64,000 nt of DNA from Amanita rubescens (Eukaryota; Basidiomycota; Agaricomycetes; Agaricales; Amanitaceae): positions 1 through 64,000 of the forward strand of contig WION01000113.1 in assembly GCA_015039365.1 (NCBI GenBank), read 5' to 3'. Made by a program: the position numbers and the translations under genes. The stretch's first letter is position 1; the number at the start of each line of letters is the position of its first letter. The notes under the pieces were generated by a model. That model did no database searches, was not told where the DNA came from, and saw only the letters and a list, made by a program, of their open reading frames with translations. Positions 1 through 14,887 of the stretch are shown here, one piece after another.

Positions 1-2618
<2,618 letters not shown>

Positions 2619-2670
2619 CGATTCGTTTAGCCGAAAAGTGGTGAGACTTGCACGTCTCTCCCTCTACACC

Positions 2671-4131
2671 ATGTCAAAACGCCTGCGCATATACAGCTCT
2701 GAAGATGTTCAGAAACACAATTCAGAGTCGAGCTGCTGGATTACGCGCGGCGGGAACGTGTACGATGTTACTGGCTTCTTGAACGACCATCCTGGAGGGG
2801 AGGACTATATTCTCCAGTATGCTGCCAAGGACGTCAAAGAGATAATGCAGAACGCCGAGATGCACGATCATTCGTCTTCGGCCTATGACATGCTTGAGGA
2901 GTATGTCATTGGAAGACTGGGCACCGACGAGACTATCGTACGTGACGGTGAGTATTGAAATTTTGCTTCCGCTCCGTCACTCAATTGATTATTGCGTGTA
3001 GATTGGGAGGCCACAGATGACTTCCACCCGGATAATACAGACTCTGCCGTGGACTACTGAAAAGAATTTGTTCTTGGATCTGCGCAAACCACTTTTCATG
3101 CAGATGTGGCACGCCAAGTTCAGGTATGCGCACCCTGCCTCACAAATCACCCGTTCTTATCTCTCTACAGCAAGTTGTATTATCTTAAACAAGTTCATCA
3201 ACCGCGACACTTGCCAGAACCCTGCGCGTTTGTTTGGTCCCGATATTCTAGAGGTTCGTCTCCCCTCGTCTTTACCCGCGTCTGAAACATCTTGACATGT
3301 TGTTCCCAGATTTGCACCCGCACCGTCTGGTATGTTGTCCCCTTATTCTGGGGCCCTATCACGGCGAATCTGTTCCTCCGTTCTGCTCTCCAATTCACCG
3401 GCCCTCTCCCGGCGTTCACGTCTAATCCACGACTTCCACTTGAACTCGCTACTATACCATCCCATTTGATTCATGGGTCAAGGCGCTGGTCTGTTTCTTC
3501 CTTGGGAATATAATATGGACAATGCTGGAATATGGCCTGCACCGGTTTTTATTCCATGTCGATGAATGGCTTCCGGACAAGCCGATATTTTTGACGCTTC
3601 ACTTCTTGATGCACGGTATCCACCATTATCTGCCTATGGATCGGTAAGCCGATGCACATCTGCAGCATTGGACATGCAACTGATTTAGCGTAAGACTTCG
3701 TTTGGTTATGCCTCCCCTGTTATTTGGTGCATTGCAAGCACCATTCACATGGCTAGCCCATGTCCTATTCCCTACTGCCGTAGCGAACGGCATTATCGCA
3801 GGATCTTTCGCTTTCTGTACGTATGTTCCAGCTTTTTCGCAATAAACGCTAATCTTAGTGCCGTAGATATCCTGTATGACTGCATGCATTATGCGTGAGC
3901 ATCTTCTTTTAATTTGTCGCTTTTACTAAAATGCACCAGTTTGCACCATACGAAGCTCCCTGCATATCCTTCGGGAGATGAAGAAATATCACTTGGCACA
4001 TCATTATAAGAACTTTGAGCTCGGATTCGGCGTGACAAGTGGGTGTTTCCTTCCTCCCTTCATCAGCGCAATTCAATCTGTCTTCAGGTAAGATATGGGA
4101 CTATGTTTTCAACACCGTTGTTTTGGTGTAG
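2671..4131 (+). CDS. SCS7: fatty acid 2-hydroxylase (Scs7/FA2H), cytochrome b5 fusion
   Basis: ER membrane di-iron enzyme that adds the alpha-hydroxyl group to the very-long-chain fatty acids of sphingolipids. ATG 2671 starts a cytochrome b5 domain with the haem-ligand motif NDHPGGEDYI and a second histidine in AEMHDHSSSA. The C-terminal hydroxylase domain shows the histidine boxes HRFLFH, HFLMHGIHH, YALHH and HLAHHYKNFELGFG. The last exon reads SKIWDYVFNTVLV and stops at 4131. About eight introns of 45-60 nt interrupt the gene. The b5-plus-hydroxylase order and overall length fit fungal Scs7. It is tightly packed between the GH13 gene and SEC5 on the same strand. Confidence 0.9.
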
Positions 4132-4327
4132 TTAGTTCCGTTTTTACCAGTATTAGATTATGGTATCTATGATACGCGTTCAGGTGTGTCTACCATTATT
4201 AAATTTTAGCAATAGCATAGTCGAATAATACCTGTTCATGGACTTGCAGCATTATATACACTTTTAATACTAGGCCTTCTGCAATATCTCCTCGACGTGA
4301 ACTGTGTGACTGTCACGCCCACCTCCA

Positions 4328-7300
4328 ATGCCAACCTTCAACTTTGATGTCGACGAATCAGCTCTCCTGAAAGCCTACAAGATTTCTTCCCTTACACCTT
4401 CGTACGTGTCGCACAAATGTATATTTTCTCAGAAGATCCCTAACAATTTGTGTTTCAATTCAAGTCAGTGGGAAGAAGTAGATCATGACTTTAACGACAC
4501 CATGGCCGGATCCTCAACAAGCCCCATGGGTATCGGTGCTGATGAAGTAGCAGATCCTCTGGGACTAGGCAGTCACATTGAGTGAATTGATATATGCGCA
4601 TGTTCCGCAAGCAAGCTAAATGTTGAACTGGGCAGCATCCATAATTTGGACACAGAGACCAGTTGAGTCCCAACCTCAACTGTGCCATAGCGGGTCATTA
4701 ATTGACACGGCATTCCACTGCTCAGAAGCAGCTATTCTGATCACATCCAAGACGTTCCACCCGAAATCATTCTTAGCTCTCGTACACCCTGACGCAACAT
4801 ACCAAGAGCTTGTAGCCGGAATGGCGCATCTGAAATCTTCAATAGACGCGCGTTCGCAGGACATTCGAAAGCTGGTGGAGGATAACTTTGACAGATTCGT
4901 GGCTGTCAAGTCGTCGACAGATGGTACGCATATATGTTTGTCTCGCCATCTGCTTCTAACGCCATTGATAGCACTACATGCTGAGATGAAGGAGGGGTTA
5001 CTGGCACCCGACGCCGATTACGCATGTTACCCCTTGCAGAGAGAAGCTACGATGTACGTTTTCGCCGTGGTATTGATACCAGTACAGATCATTTCTGAAC
5101 GCATACAGTGGCTGCACTCAAGGCAAACCAAGTGTTCCTTCCCGTGCTAGAAAATGCATCGAAAGCTCACAAACTCCGCACGACGTTGGGCGTCTTTGAA
5201 CGATCAAAATTCTTCTTCAATCTTCCATCTTTTATTATCGAATCCATAGAAGCTGTATGTATTCTTCTTCAGTCAGCAGTTGACCGTCTCAACATATTCC
5301 AGGGCCGTTATGAACAAGCTTTACGCGACTACAAAAAAGGCAAACTATTGATGGAATCAAGACCTGGTCAGCTACTTCCTATTGGACCATCAAGTCAAGG
5401 AAACTCTGCAGCGGAACAACAGCAAAAGCGGATTCTTGAGAAAGTGTGGGGCAATGTCGAGAAGGCCATGACCGAGATGAAGAACGCATTGCATTCTCAG
5501 CTGCAGAATCCCTAATCGAACTGTAGATGAGCAGGAAAAGACTATAGAGTGAGTGCGCTTTGTTTCCAGTCATCGAATTCCGTTTAGAAGGTTTCGATAG
5601 AATACTCATGGATCTACAAGGAAATGAAGATCCTATCTGGATATATTTCGATAATCAACATAAATATATATTAGATCAAATTAACAAAACATTCAAGTCG
5701 GCCGTGGCTAATATAGAAGTGTCAGTGTCGAAGTCGGTTCCCTGTTTCTGCCGGATTAACATTTTACTCCCCTATCAGCTGCAGCCGAGAGCGTGGCAGA
5801 TAATTCACCGGTTATTGCTCATGCTGAACAGGGCTAGAGCAAAGGAAATCTACGCTGCGATGCTCGCTGTTGAAACAAAGCAAGCAGATGTTGTAATTGG
5901 TAAAATTTTATACGCTGTAGGCTACATTTGATCCTGACTCATTGATGCAGCTAAATCTGATGCAGAACCTGTATGGCAAGCTATTTGGGATTTGATCAAG
6001 TCCGTGTCTGAAGCAATGGCAAATCCTCTCCCTAATTTCTGGAAGATTTCGAAAAATTTTATAGAGGGCAAGTATCGCAAGGTAAATCGTTGGTTGACGT
6101 ATAGCGAGTTGTTGTTCACCCTCAAACGAACAGAAGCAAGATACATCAACCGGCTCTCGTCGTAGTCCGATGCAATGTCGAACAATGGTTCTTGATATAG
6201 TCAAGTCGTATATTTTACTCGTATCCGAGTTCTTCAACCTTTCCGACGTCACTGTCATGGCTTCTGCAACTACCAGCATCCTCCCACAACATATCCCTGC
6301 GAATTCGACGTCTTTTGCAGCAGCTCATTTCCTACAAAGGATATTGGGTGAGCTACAGGACTGCGTAAACGACGTCTGTGCCCTGGACGTCTCCAGCGAC
6401 ATTGGTTCTAGCCTTCGTAGTTTGACGGAAAGTGCCAAATGGCGATTCGATGATATTCTGATCAATTATTGGTTACAAGGTTAGTCGGTCAACATGGGTA
6501 ATCTACATAATATACTGAAGCAACATCTTTAGATGCCCTTGTATTTTACTATCTGGAATCATGGAGGGCGAGCATCACTGACCCGTCCTCGACTCACTAT
6601 CTAACACAAATTGAACTGTATCAACGACACGTGACAACGGCGGCGTTCAAGATTGCTGTTGGAGCGGACCTACCTTCTGGATCCTCAAAATCTAGCAAGC
6701 AAAACTCCATAAATCCGATACTCATGCATAAGATAGCCAAAGCATTTTTGGATGCACTGTATGCGTTCCTTGACGGATTAGTCCTACTTGCATCCGATGA
6801 ATCGCCCATCTCCACTGGGCAAATGCTTGATATGGAAACGCCGACCCTTACTAGGTCTAACCCCCTTGAGCAATTGGACCTGAAGAATGGTGTAAGTCAT
6901 TCACCCACACAATGAGTCCGTGACCTTCTGACATGATGCAGGACATCCGGATGCTATTCGTGATTTCGAATTTCGGCCATTTGTCCAAAGTCGTCATACC
7001 CAGCATGCTAAGCCAGCTGGAGAGCGCATTAGGTGTCGCCGTCCTTGATGATAAACAGGTACGACCCTGAAATGTCTGATATGAATGCGAATCATATTCA
7101 ATTTTCCATGCCAGACGTTGCTAACGGTGATTCAAGAATTGGACATGACGCTGTTTGAGCGATACGCTAAACCCAAAGCGAACACTGCGGCGGCCCTGTT
7201 GCGGAGTGGTATCTTGGGCAGCAGTATGGATTGGTATGAAACGCCGCAACCGACAGGTATGTCGTGTACGCCATGCTTGGTTTAGCCTTCAACCTGAATG

Positions 7301-7852
7301 AAAATGGCAGAGATACGACCCTACATGTATGAAACCCTGATGTACCTCGTTGGTGTACATGCCCAAGTCAGCAATGCTACCGAGCCCCTGCTCGAACGCA
7401 CTCTGAACTCGCTCGCTGAGGAACTTGCCGAGGAAGCGCTACGTTGTTTCCGACAGGTGAAACGGTTTGGTATGGGTGGGATGCTCCGGGTGAGTAATGG
7501 TCATTTATTTCGCAAAATTGGGGTCCCTGACTTTCGAGGATTGCATTAGGCAACACTGGAGATTGAATTTCTGCACCAGACTCTGGGTCGCTACGTGACG
7601 CCCTCCGCCACCAAAACCTTATCCGATTTATATACAACAATTTCCCAGGCGTATGCGCGCCGGCCCGGCGATGAAAACCTTCAGAGCCACCTGGACGGCG
7701 TAAAGAAGACCTTGGCAGAAACCCGCCGCGCCACAGGAATAGAGTTTCTCTGTTTCAGGCAGATGAAGACTTCTTCCACAAAGCCTCCGTCAAGTGCGCG
7801 ACCTAAGGATCGAGAGAAAGGTGCGGGGCGCAGTGGGAAAGAGTCTAAGTGA
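4328..7852 (+). CDS. SEC5: exocyst complex component Sec5
   Basis: Subunit of the octameric exocyst, which tethers secretory vesicles to the plasma membrane at growing tips and septa. ATG 4328 gives the fungal Sec5 N-terminus [18 protein letters not shown]. After short introns comes the conserved core: [40 protein letters not shown] and [20 protein letters not shown]. Later exons are helical-bundle sequence with segments such as [20 protein letters not shown] and [18 protein letters not shown]. The basic C-terminus ends [16 protein letters not shown] at 7852. Roughly a dozen introns are needed. The junction around 4585-4700 is the least certain. No frame disruption was needed elsewhere. Confidence 0.88.
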
Positions 7853-8050
7853 CATACAGACGACCCCTATGTTTCTTCGCATGCTCAGGCGCCCATTACC
7901 TCATATATATTGTAATTATATATTCAGCACAAACTGTAGTTGTAAAATGAACACGAGTGAAAAGCAAGTGGCACCACTCCGACGGCCGGACTGCGAATCG
8001 TTGCCCGAAGGAGCACAGGATGGGATACATATTGCACGAGGCATACTATA

Positions 8051-9965
8051 CTATGCCATAAGATCAACAAGAATAGTGACAATACCAAGGACTGAATTGT
8101 GGTCAAAATCGGAAGGTGCAGGTGGCGGGATACGTACCAATCTCAATGGCAATTAGGGCGATTACAATCTGTTCGAGGCGTTCCGCGTGTTTACTTGAAA
8201 CGGACTCTTTAAGAAGCTGCAGCATGTCCTGCAGCACCTGATGATGACGTTGAACAGGATCAGAAACAAGTAAAAGAAAAGGGGATTGAACGTACCTCAA
8301 CACGAGTGTTCAAGAGATTAATCCGCTGAGGTATCTCGAGGTAACTACGCGCCGCATCGTAAAGAGGTTGTAGATCTGGATAACTCTGACAATTGTTAAC
8401 CATAATCGCCGCATTGATAGTCCAATAACTTCCGTACCCAGAATATTTCCTGTTTAAAGAAATCAGTTCTGATGGTCTTTCATGAGGCTATCTCACGCAC
8501 CGGAGAATCGAGAACAGAACCAACAGAATTGATATTCGTACGGAGCAGGAATAATTGCCCTATCTTCTGCATGATTTCTGTGGCACACCCTCTTAGGTCA
8601 CTGATTAATCCATCTTGTTAGATCTACCTTTGTGCGGCATCCCAATCTTTCCGGTTTCGCTGATAATTTCAGGTATATCCTTAGTCTCCTCTATCGTGTT
8701 TGATATCAGTTCTTCGAACTGTCATAATCTTAGCGTTGACCCGGTCAATAAAGTTAAAGTCATCACCAGAGATATCTTCACCGATTGGGACAAGGCGTGA
8801 GAAAGCGATAATTTCGTCCTAACGAAGATTTGTAGGTGGCGTCCACGCCGCAATAAAAGATATTCCTCAACGCACATATAGCCTGAACCCTTGCGTAACG
8901 TTATGACATCGTTATATATGCTAAATGATCAGCACATGAATTCGATCAGTACGGGTCAATGCCTGGGATACTCACCGGCTGTAATTCGCATAATAGTAGT
9001 TCAAATCTTCCATTTCAACGTCTTCGGGCACTGAACCAGGATGTCAGTGTGGGATGCCCATATGAAGGCAGCCTAAAGCCTACGAAGTTTCTCGACTTCG
9101 AAACGTTTGCTTGGAAATTGTGGATTTAGCCCTAGAACATCACAAATGAAACTTACATTGATGTCAATAAACGCTTCTCCTGACCCTCTGTCATACCCCA
9201 GATTACAATAGTCCCGTACGGAACAGAAAAATCTCCGCTTCGGACGCCGTCGTGTCAAATTTGCTTTTCCTTTTCTTTCTCACAGTGGTCACTTCATCAA
9301 AGTTGTTCATGCGCAGTTCTGGTATTCCAAGCAGGTCCGCCGTCGCGGAACCATCGGAATGTTGTCGTGCATCCCCTTGAAGGTCGTACATGTAAGGGGT
9401 ATATATCACCTCGTCAATCATCTTAGGATTTGTGTGATACGCCGATTTCCGGGCATTGAAGAACTTCATAAGTTCATCCATTCGATAAGACCTACGAGCG
9501 CACTATGATTTTCAGGTGTACGAGCATGGGGGAAAGCAAGTACCCTGCAGTTGCGTAAGCTGTCACTCTCGATAGTGATTTGGCCTTCCTTTTTGTCAGC
9601 CTGAGTGCATCTCTGCGTGCGGTTCCTTCAGGAATGAGTGAGATTTGATTATACACCTGGGTTTGTCAGAAAATCAGATATACAGACGCGCTGGGAAGAA
9701 TGCTATTGACCTCAATTTCTTCGTCTTGTTCGTCCTCATCTTCGTCTATATCCGCCTCATCACTATCCCCTGTTGCCTCCACGTTGTCAATGTGGTCCCT
9801 AATGGGTTCTGTTTGTAGGGTAACTGCCTGAGGCCGAAAACCTGGGAGATTATCTGGTTGTTCTGGTAAAACTTTCAATTTTCCAGCGACTTTCGTAGAC
9901 CTGTTGGCACCACGGGTCTTGAGCTCCGTCTGAGCCGACGGTCGTGACATACGAGGCTCCGACAT
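8051..9965 (-). CDS. DUF155 family protein (RMND1/Rmd8/Sif2-like), C-terminal membrane anchor
   Basis: DUF155-family protein of fungi; relatives are membrane-anchored organelle or nuclear-envelope proteins with poorly defined roles. ATG at 9965 starts a basic, disordered N-terminus (RSTKVAGKLKVLPEQPD), followed by an acidic run. The next exon reads VYNQISLIPEGTARRDALRL and leads into VTAYATAGSYRMDELMKFF, the family entry motif. Downstream exons include EVEKLRR, then VEVLQDMLQLLKESVSSKHA and ERLEQIVIALIAIEI. A 46-nt intron (8092-8137) precedes the final exon, VLGIVTILVDLMA then stop. These last exons form the C-terminal transmembrane helix typical of the family. About nine introns. Confidence 0.85.
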
Positions 9966-11965
9966 TACAGCAGGAATTGTTGGATTGAATTCGGTGAACT
10001 AGTCGCGCGACGCAGTCGTGGAACGCTGACGTAAGGTGCCTGAACAAATATCGTCACGGTTGCCTGGCACCAGTGACCAGGTCGGTGCTTGCCGTGCACC
10101 CAAGAACGCTAAACCTTTCACAGTCAACATGACGTTGATTGATTAACCTGGTCCTGGTTGCTCCTTGTTCCTTTTCTTCCGTCAATTTTATGTCGTAAAT
10201 TGAACTGATCGTATCTATCTGGTAAGTACTACTAGTAAGTATTACCTGACTTGATGATGATGACCGATGGGATGCCATGTGTGCCGAGTTCCACCGACGG
10301 CGAAAAACGGCCAATACATACTGGGCCGGTTGTCGCCACATCGTTACATCAGCTGCGGTCAAGATCAATTATAAACAAAATTTCACTGCAGAATTGACTT
10401 ACTGGATCGCCTGTTGGCGCGGTATCCGAAGGTCTTACCATAACGAGAAGATCAGCGCCAGACGGTATTAAATAATTCTCATCCTTCACCCAAGATGTAT
10501 TCGCTCAGGAACAATTTTAATTGTCATGGTATCGTAGTTTCGCTGGATCCCGATCGTCAAACCGAGACGCAGCGTAGACGCGGTATCGCTTACGCATTTA
10601 AGAATGACAAGGAGATCAAGCAGCAACTTTTCGAGCGTCTATGTCATCAATACCGGATCGTAAAATGATGCATCTACATGCCAACTGTTCAAGAAAAGCC
10701 AAAACCATACTGCAAACGGTCGATATGAAAACCGCATGCAGTAATGTGCCCAAATGGTGCATCAGTCCCAAAATCCGGGCCGCTGCAACGTACGGGAAGT
10801 GAGAATTTCAGATCCACATCTCGTCATTAGTTAATGATACATGTCAGTCACACAGGAAACCTGATGAAGTTCTGCTCAGTGACGACTCATGGGGCAAAAG
10901 TTGAAGCCGAAGCGGGCCGTCAGTGGCAAACCAAGCTAGCGGTTTCTCAGTCCCACATATCCCAGACTCGGAATTTACTGCGCGTGCATTTGTACCGTCC
11001 AGCCGATCAATTTCGTCAAACCCATATATGTGGACCGCTCACACCATATTATTTAACTTCATTGAATGCCGCGGACCACCTGTCCTTGGTAAGCAGCACG
11101 TAATGGAAAAATCATATGATAAGATGTCCACGTTACTTCGAGCACACCTGTGCTTGGCAGACTTCAACAAGCTTCAAGCTTCAAGTTCAATCGATTGAAC
11201 CCCAAAATCTGTCATGGAATTTGACTAGATGCGTTGGCGAAATTAATTACAAAGGACGATCAAAATTGTTTTGTACAAACCTTCATTCTGCCTCGCATTG
11301 CACAGGCAAGCTGGTCGTGAGGTAAATCTTACAGAGATCAGAATGAAATGAAAAGTGTCAGGATACGCGAGGCTCGCTGCCGACCTCGATCGTTTATCTC
11401 TCTTCTGCTCCCTTCTTAAGCTTGATCTGCGCACAGGGCGAATTCAATTCAATAACCATAGTGGCTTGTGAAACGTGGGTTTAAAAGTCCGCGAATGTGG
11501 AAAATTCCCTTGTCACTGAGAAAGGTACAGCACCATTACCACCGATAGATATAACCCATTTGTATGTTTCTAGTTAGGCAGTTCTTTGTGTGGGACTACC
11601 AGACATGCGGAGAAAAACGTGGGTTGGCCCTCATCCCTCTTACCCCTAGAAATGGCGATAACCATTATTACATGAGGTAAATGTTTACATGTGCTCTGAA
11701 ATGTCATGAAAAGCTCTACTAATCATCATGATGAGAATTGCGAAAAGGATCCGGGCATAAAATGAATCACATCACATAAAAGCCGATATCAATCAGACAG
11801 TCATCCGAAATGAAATCAAGGGCTGCTATATTCAATGAAGGAAACTGACGTGCTCAGATAGTACTATGATCGTGGTCACCAAGGCGTCCACCCGCTCCTC
11901 AGCACCAACCCATCCTCGAAATGCTACACTATCCACAAACCATAACACCTTTAGTACTCGCAGCT
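9966..11965. other. gene-poor 2 kb interval
   Basis: Between the DUF155 start and the stop of the Gti1/Pac2 gene. No conserved protein segment is visible on either strand. It includes one isolated 57-codon reading frame (10495-10668), listed separately. It presumably holds the DUF155 promoter, since that gene starts at 9965 on the minus strand. Confidence 0.5.
10495..10668 (+). CDS. possible small protein, 57 residues
   Basis: ATG 10495 to TGA 10668, preceded by an AT-rich TATTAAATAA element about 25 nt upstream. The predicted product is polar and basic with no signal peptide or membrane segment, and it is not recognised. It is listed because it is the only clean start-to-stop frame with a TATA-like element in this interval. 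It may equally be chance. Confidence 0.15.
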   Translation: MYSLRNNFNCHGIVVSLDPDRQTETQRRRGIAYAFKNDKEIKQQLFERLCHQYRIVK

Positions 11966-13237
11966 TCATGAACCCGAAAATCGACGTAAAAGCTGCTCGT
12001 CCATGGGATCCCTTTGTGGTGCTGACACAGATTGGAGAATTTCTAATGGCACCAACTGCTGGGGGCTACTGACTCTCGGAGTCAGTGCCGTCGTCTGCGC
12101 ATTGGGAGATGATGAAGGAGACCTCGCAGAGGGCAGCGGAGGGCTGCTTTGCTGTAACATCTGCAATACGTCGCGATTTGGGGAGAAATCCGATATCAAC
12201 GATGGAGCATCGGCGAAATTGGGAGGAGAGGGATAAAGATTGCGATCAGCCAAGTGAGAAGTCGAGCCATAACCTCGACTGTCTCTCCGCATCTTGGGCA
12301 CCGTCCGCGCACTTCCAAACCAGCCTTCTGGCACGACAGTATTACCCACCATGGGAATAGAGTCGATCGTTTCGAGGCTTGCTAGTTTTTGCTGGCTAAA
12401 ATAAGCCGCTGCGACAGCGTGAGTGGCTACTAGTCATTGCTTCAAGATACGTCTACCCACTGAGATGCCATTTCCGAACTATGCCACGAGGTCGGTCAGC
12501 GGGCAAATATACAAGCACGCTATATGTCTGTTTTATCAGACGTTCTGGTTCTGATGATGACTGTTGATTAAGATTCGAGGAGTGACTTGGTGGCTCCCGC
12601 CTTCTATTTCAAAGACGAATCGTGGCAAGTCGCCAGAGAAATTTATCAATCAGAACAAAGCGGAATACAGTCTAAACTATCCGAGAAAACCACTCACCGC
12701 ATCATCTGCGCCCATGGAGTTACAGGGTTTACAAGTTCTTCGGCCGTGTCAGACTCCTTCTGATGATAGAACAGAAATTCCTGGCCACCGCTGATATAAA
12801 TTATCATATATATGAGCGAAGCGTATAATACGTACGTCTCGAACTCCTGAGAGCTTGGTTAGTAGATGTCGTAGATCAACTAGGCATAACAGACTTACTG
12901 CTTGGACCCCATCCCATTCCATCAGTCCTGTGGGATACTCGTAGCATCTCTAGTAGCTAGATTAAACACCATGCGGTTCTCACCATCTTTCCATGCCCAA
13001 ACCAGTGGGCTCTGTATTTGCGCCACGTTCTTCCCTTGTTTAAGCGTTAGCAAAACACCTCCAGGTAGTCGTCAAAACACACCACACGTAGACATTTCCT
13101 GCGATAATGGCCCTGCGCTCTTCAGCGTCTAGTCGTCGGGTTATCAATGGAAGGCGATTCACGGCCACAGCGTAGAAAACTTGGAGAGCATCCCTAGTTG
13201 AGCGGATGCGTACATTTTTCAGCGTCGGAATTTGCAT
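11966..13237 (-). CDS. Gti1/Pac2 (WOPR) family transcription regulator
   Basis: WOPR-box DNA-binding regulator of the Gti1/Pac2/Wor1 family, a fungal group controlling morphology, nutrient sensing and sexual development. Start ATG 13237: MQIPTLKNVRIRSTRDALQV then FYAVAVNRLPLITRRLDAEE. Splicing the short exons by eye restores GNVYVWEERGANTEPTGLGM, ERWTDGMGWGPSR, VRDEFLFYHQKESDTAEELV and the second half of the box, ERLIKQTYSVLVYLP, RGIVRKWHL, AAYFSQQKLASLETIDSIP and VVPEGWFGSAR. The C-terminal tail is Pro/Ser/Gln-rich and ends at 11966. At least six introns of about 45-110 nt, one with a 9-10 codon exon between two introns. Both WOPR halves are intact. Confidence 0.88.
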
Positions 13238-14887
13238 TGACAATTGGGTTGTCTAGAAGGCAGTAATGCGAGCGGTTAAATGCTGCTATATATATCGGAA
13301 AGTTAGCCAGAATAGCCGGGAAAGTGTTTCGTGAAATTAGAACAATCTCTCTTAAGGTTCATATTAAGTTGAACACATGTAAATTGTCCAAATTTTAGAA
13401 GGCGGAACGTAAGAGGTTTATCGATTATCTACGACTCTCACGGATGGCCTTGAGGAACTCATGCGTTACAAGAACAATATAGGATATACGCAGGTGAGAA
13501 TCGTCAGTGCCTGCCTCGTTCCTGATAACGAAAAGCGCCATTGCTTCGATTACAGCCGCTGAGTCGAACTTAAATGGCCAATCTTAGATCATGATCTCCA
13601 TAAGCCGAAGTGTACTGTGAATCGTGCAATTGGGCGTGACTAGTAACTTGAGGGGAACGCGGTGAAAATACCTCCGTCAAGTAAGCTGATTACAGCAGAT
13701 TCAAAATGATCGGCTGATGCCATTCACCGATGAACCACCGATCTCGTACGTATACCAAAGGTTCCGAGTACGCTCAAGGTTGTATTTATGCCATCAGAGC
13801 ATCCGTTGAAGTCTAATGTAGCCATTGTGACGGAATGCTTAAGGTTTAGAGATCAACCCAATCTCAACGCGCCAAAAACTTAACGAAGCCGTACTGAATA
13901 GCGTATGCGTCACTTGCCGTCAAGCCAACTTCTTTCGCAAGGCCTAGCTTTACAATAATCTCGGCAATTATGCATCGTCAAAGTACATAGAGGCAACTTA
14001 CATTATTACATGTGTTCAGTCCAGACCGGCGGGGAAAAGACCAAACCCTACTCAGCTCACTACGCCGCAGTGGGCAGTAGATTGAATGATAGATGATAAG
14101 CGAAGCAATTGAGATCCGATTAGCCTTACTCACCTCGACCGCGTTGCTGTGTGAAAAAGGATAACCCCGTTCGGATATGAAGAAAACGTGGGCGAAGAAA
14201 AGGTCCAATTGAATGAAGTCAGATGATTACATGCGGCAACCGTATACATGCCACTTAGGGGTACGGGTTTGTACGCCAGCATGGCGACGGATAGTCATAC
14301 ACCATAAAATGAATTAGCGTCTCATTTGCCTGACACCTTCGCCTGAAAGCTGGAAATATTATCGTGGAAGCACAGGCGCTTCTTCCACTGTCCGATACAA
14401 GTAGAAATCAAAGCACCGCGGAAAGTCAGTGAATACGTCACATGAACGACATCATTTGGGCCATGGAATGCCGTCCTCTGAAGCATGCATCATACATTAC
14501 ATCAATCGTCTTGAACATTATCAGAACTCTAACGGCATCATGAATCCGCATCGGCGCACATGATGTGACTATCTCCGGAGATTGGCGACATGTCTATATT
14601 GAGTAGTGGATATGTGACTTGGTAGATGCGACAAAATAGGCAAATAAATCCGACAGGATCCCTTTAACGCGAGAAATTTGAGTATAAACACGTGTTGCGG
14701 GGAGTGCCGCTGTCATCTCAAGTTCAGGATGAGCAGATACGTCACACGAGGCGACTTTAGAATAGAGCCCCTTGGGGAGGGATGGGGATGGGTCGGCAAG
14801 ATCCTCCACTATTTGTACCGATACGTATCGTGTACCGCCCAGTGTTCCCGCGACAGTTCCGCTGATGGTTTACGGAATCTCATGAGA
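13238..14887. other. gene-poor interval
   Basis: About 1.65 kb between the Gti1/Pac2 start and the 3' end of the DNAJC11-like gene. No recognisable coding segment, RNA gene or repeat. Presumably holds the promoter of the Gti1/Pac2 gene, which reads away leftward. Confidence 0.5.

Noticed and set aside
12360..13237. Gti1/Pac2 gene as a pseudogene because its frames are short
   Set aside because: Every frame change coincides with a good GT-AG intron and the full WOPR box can be read.
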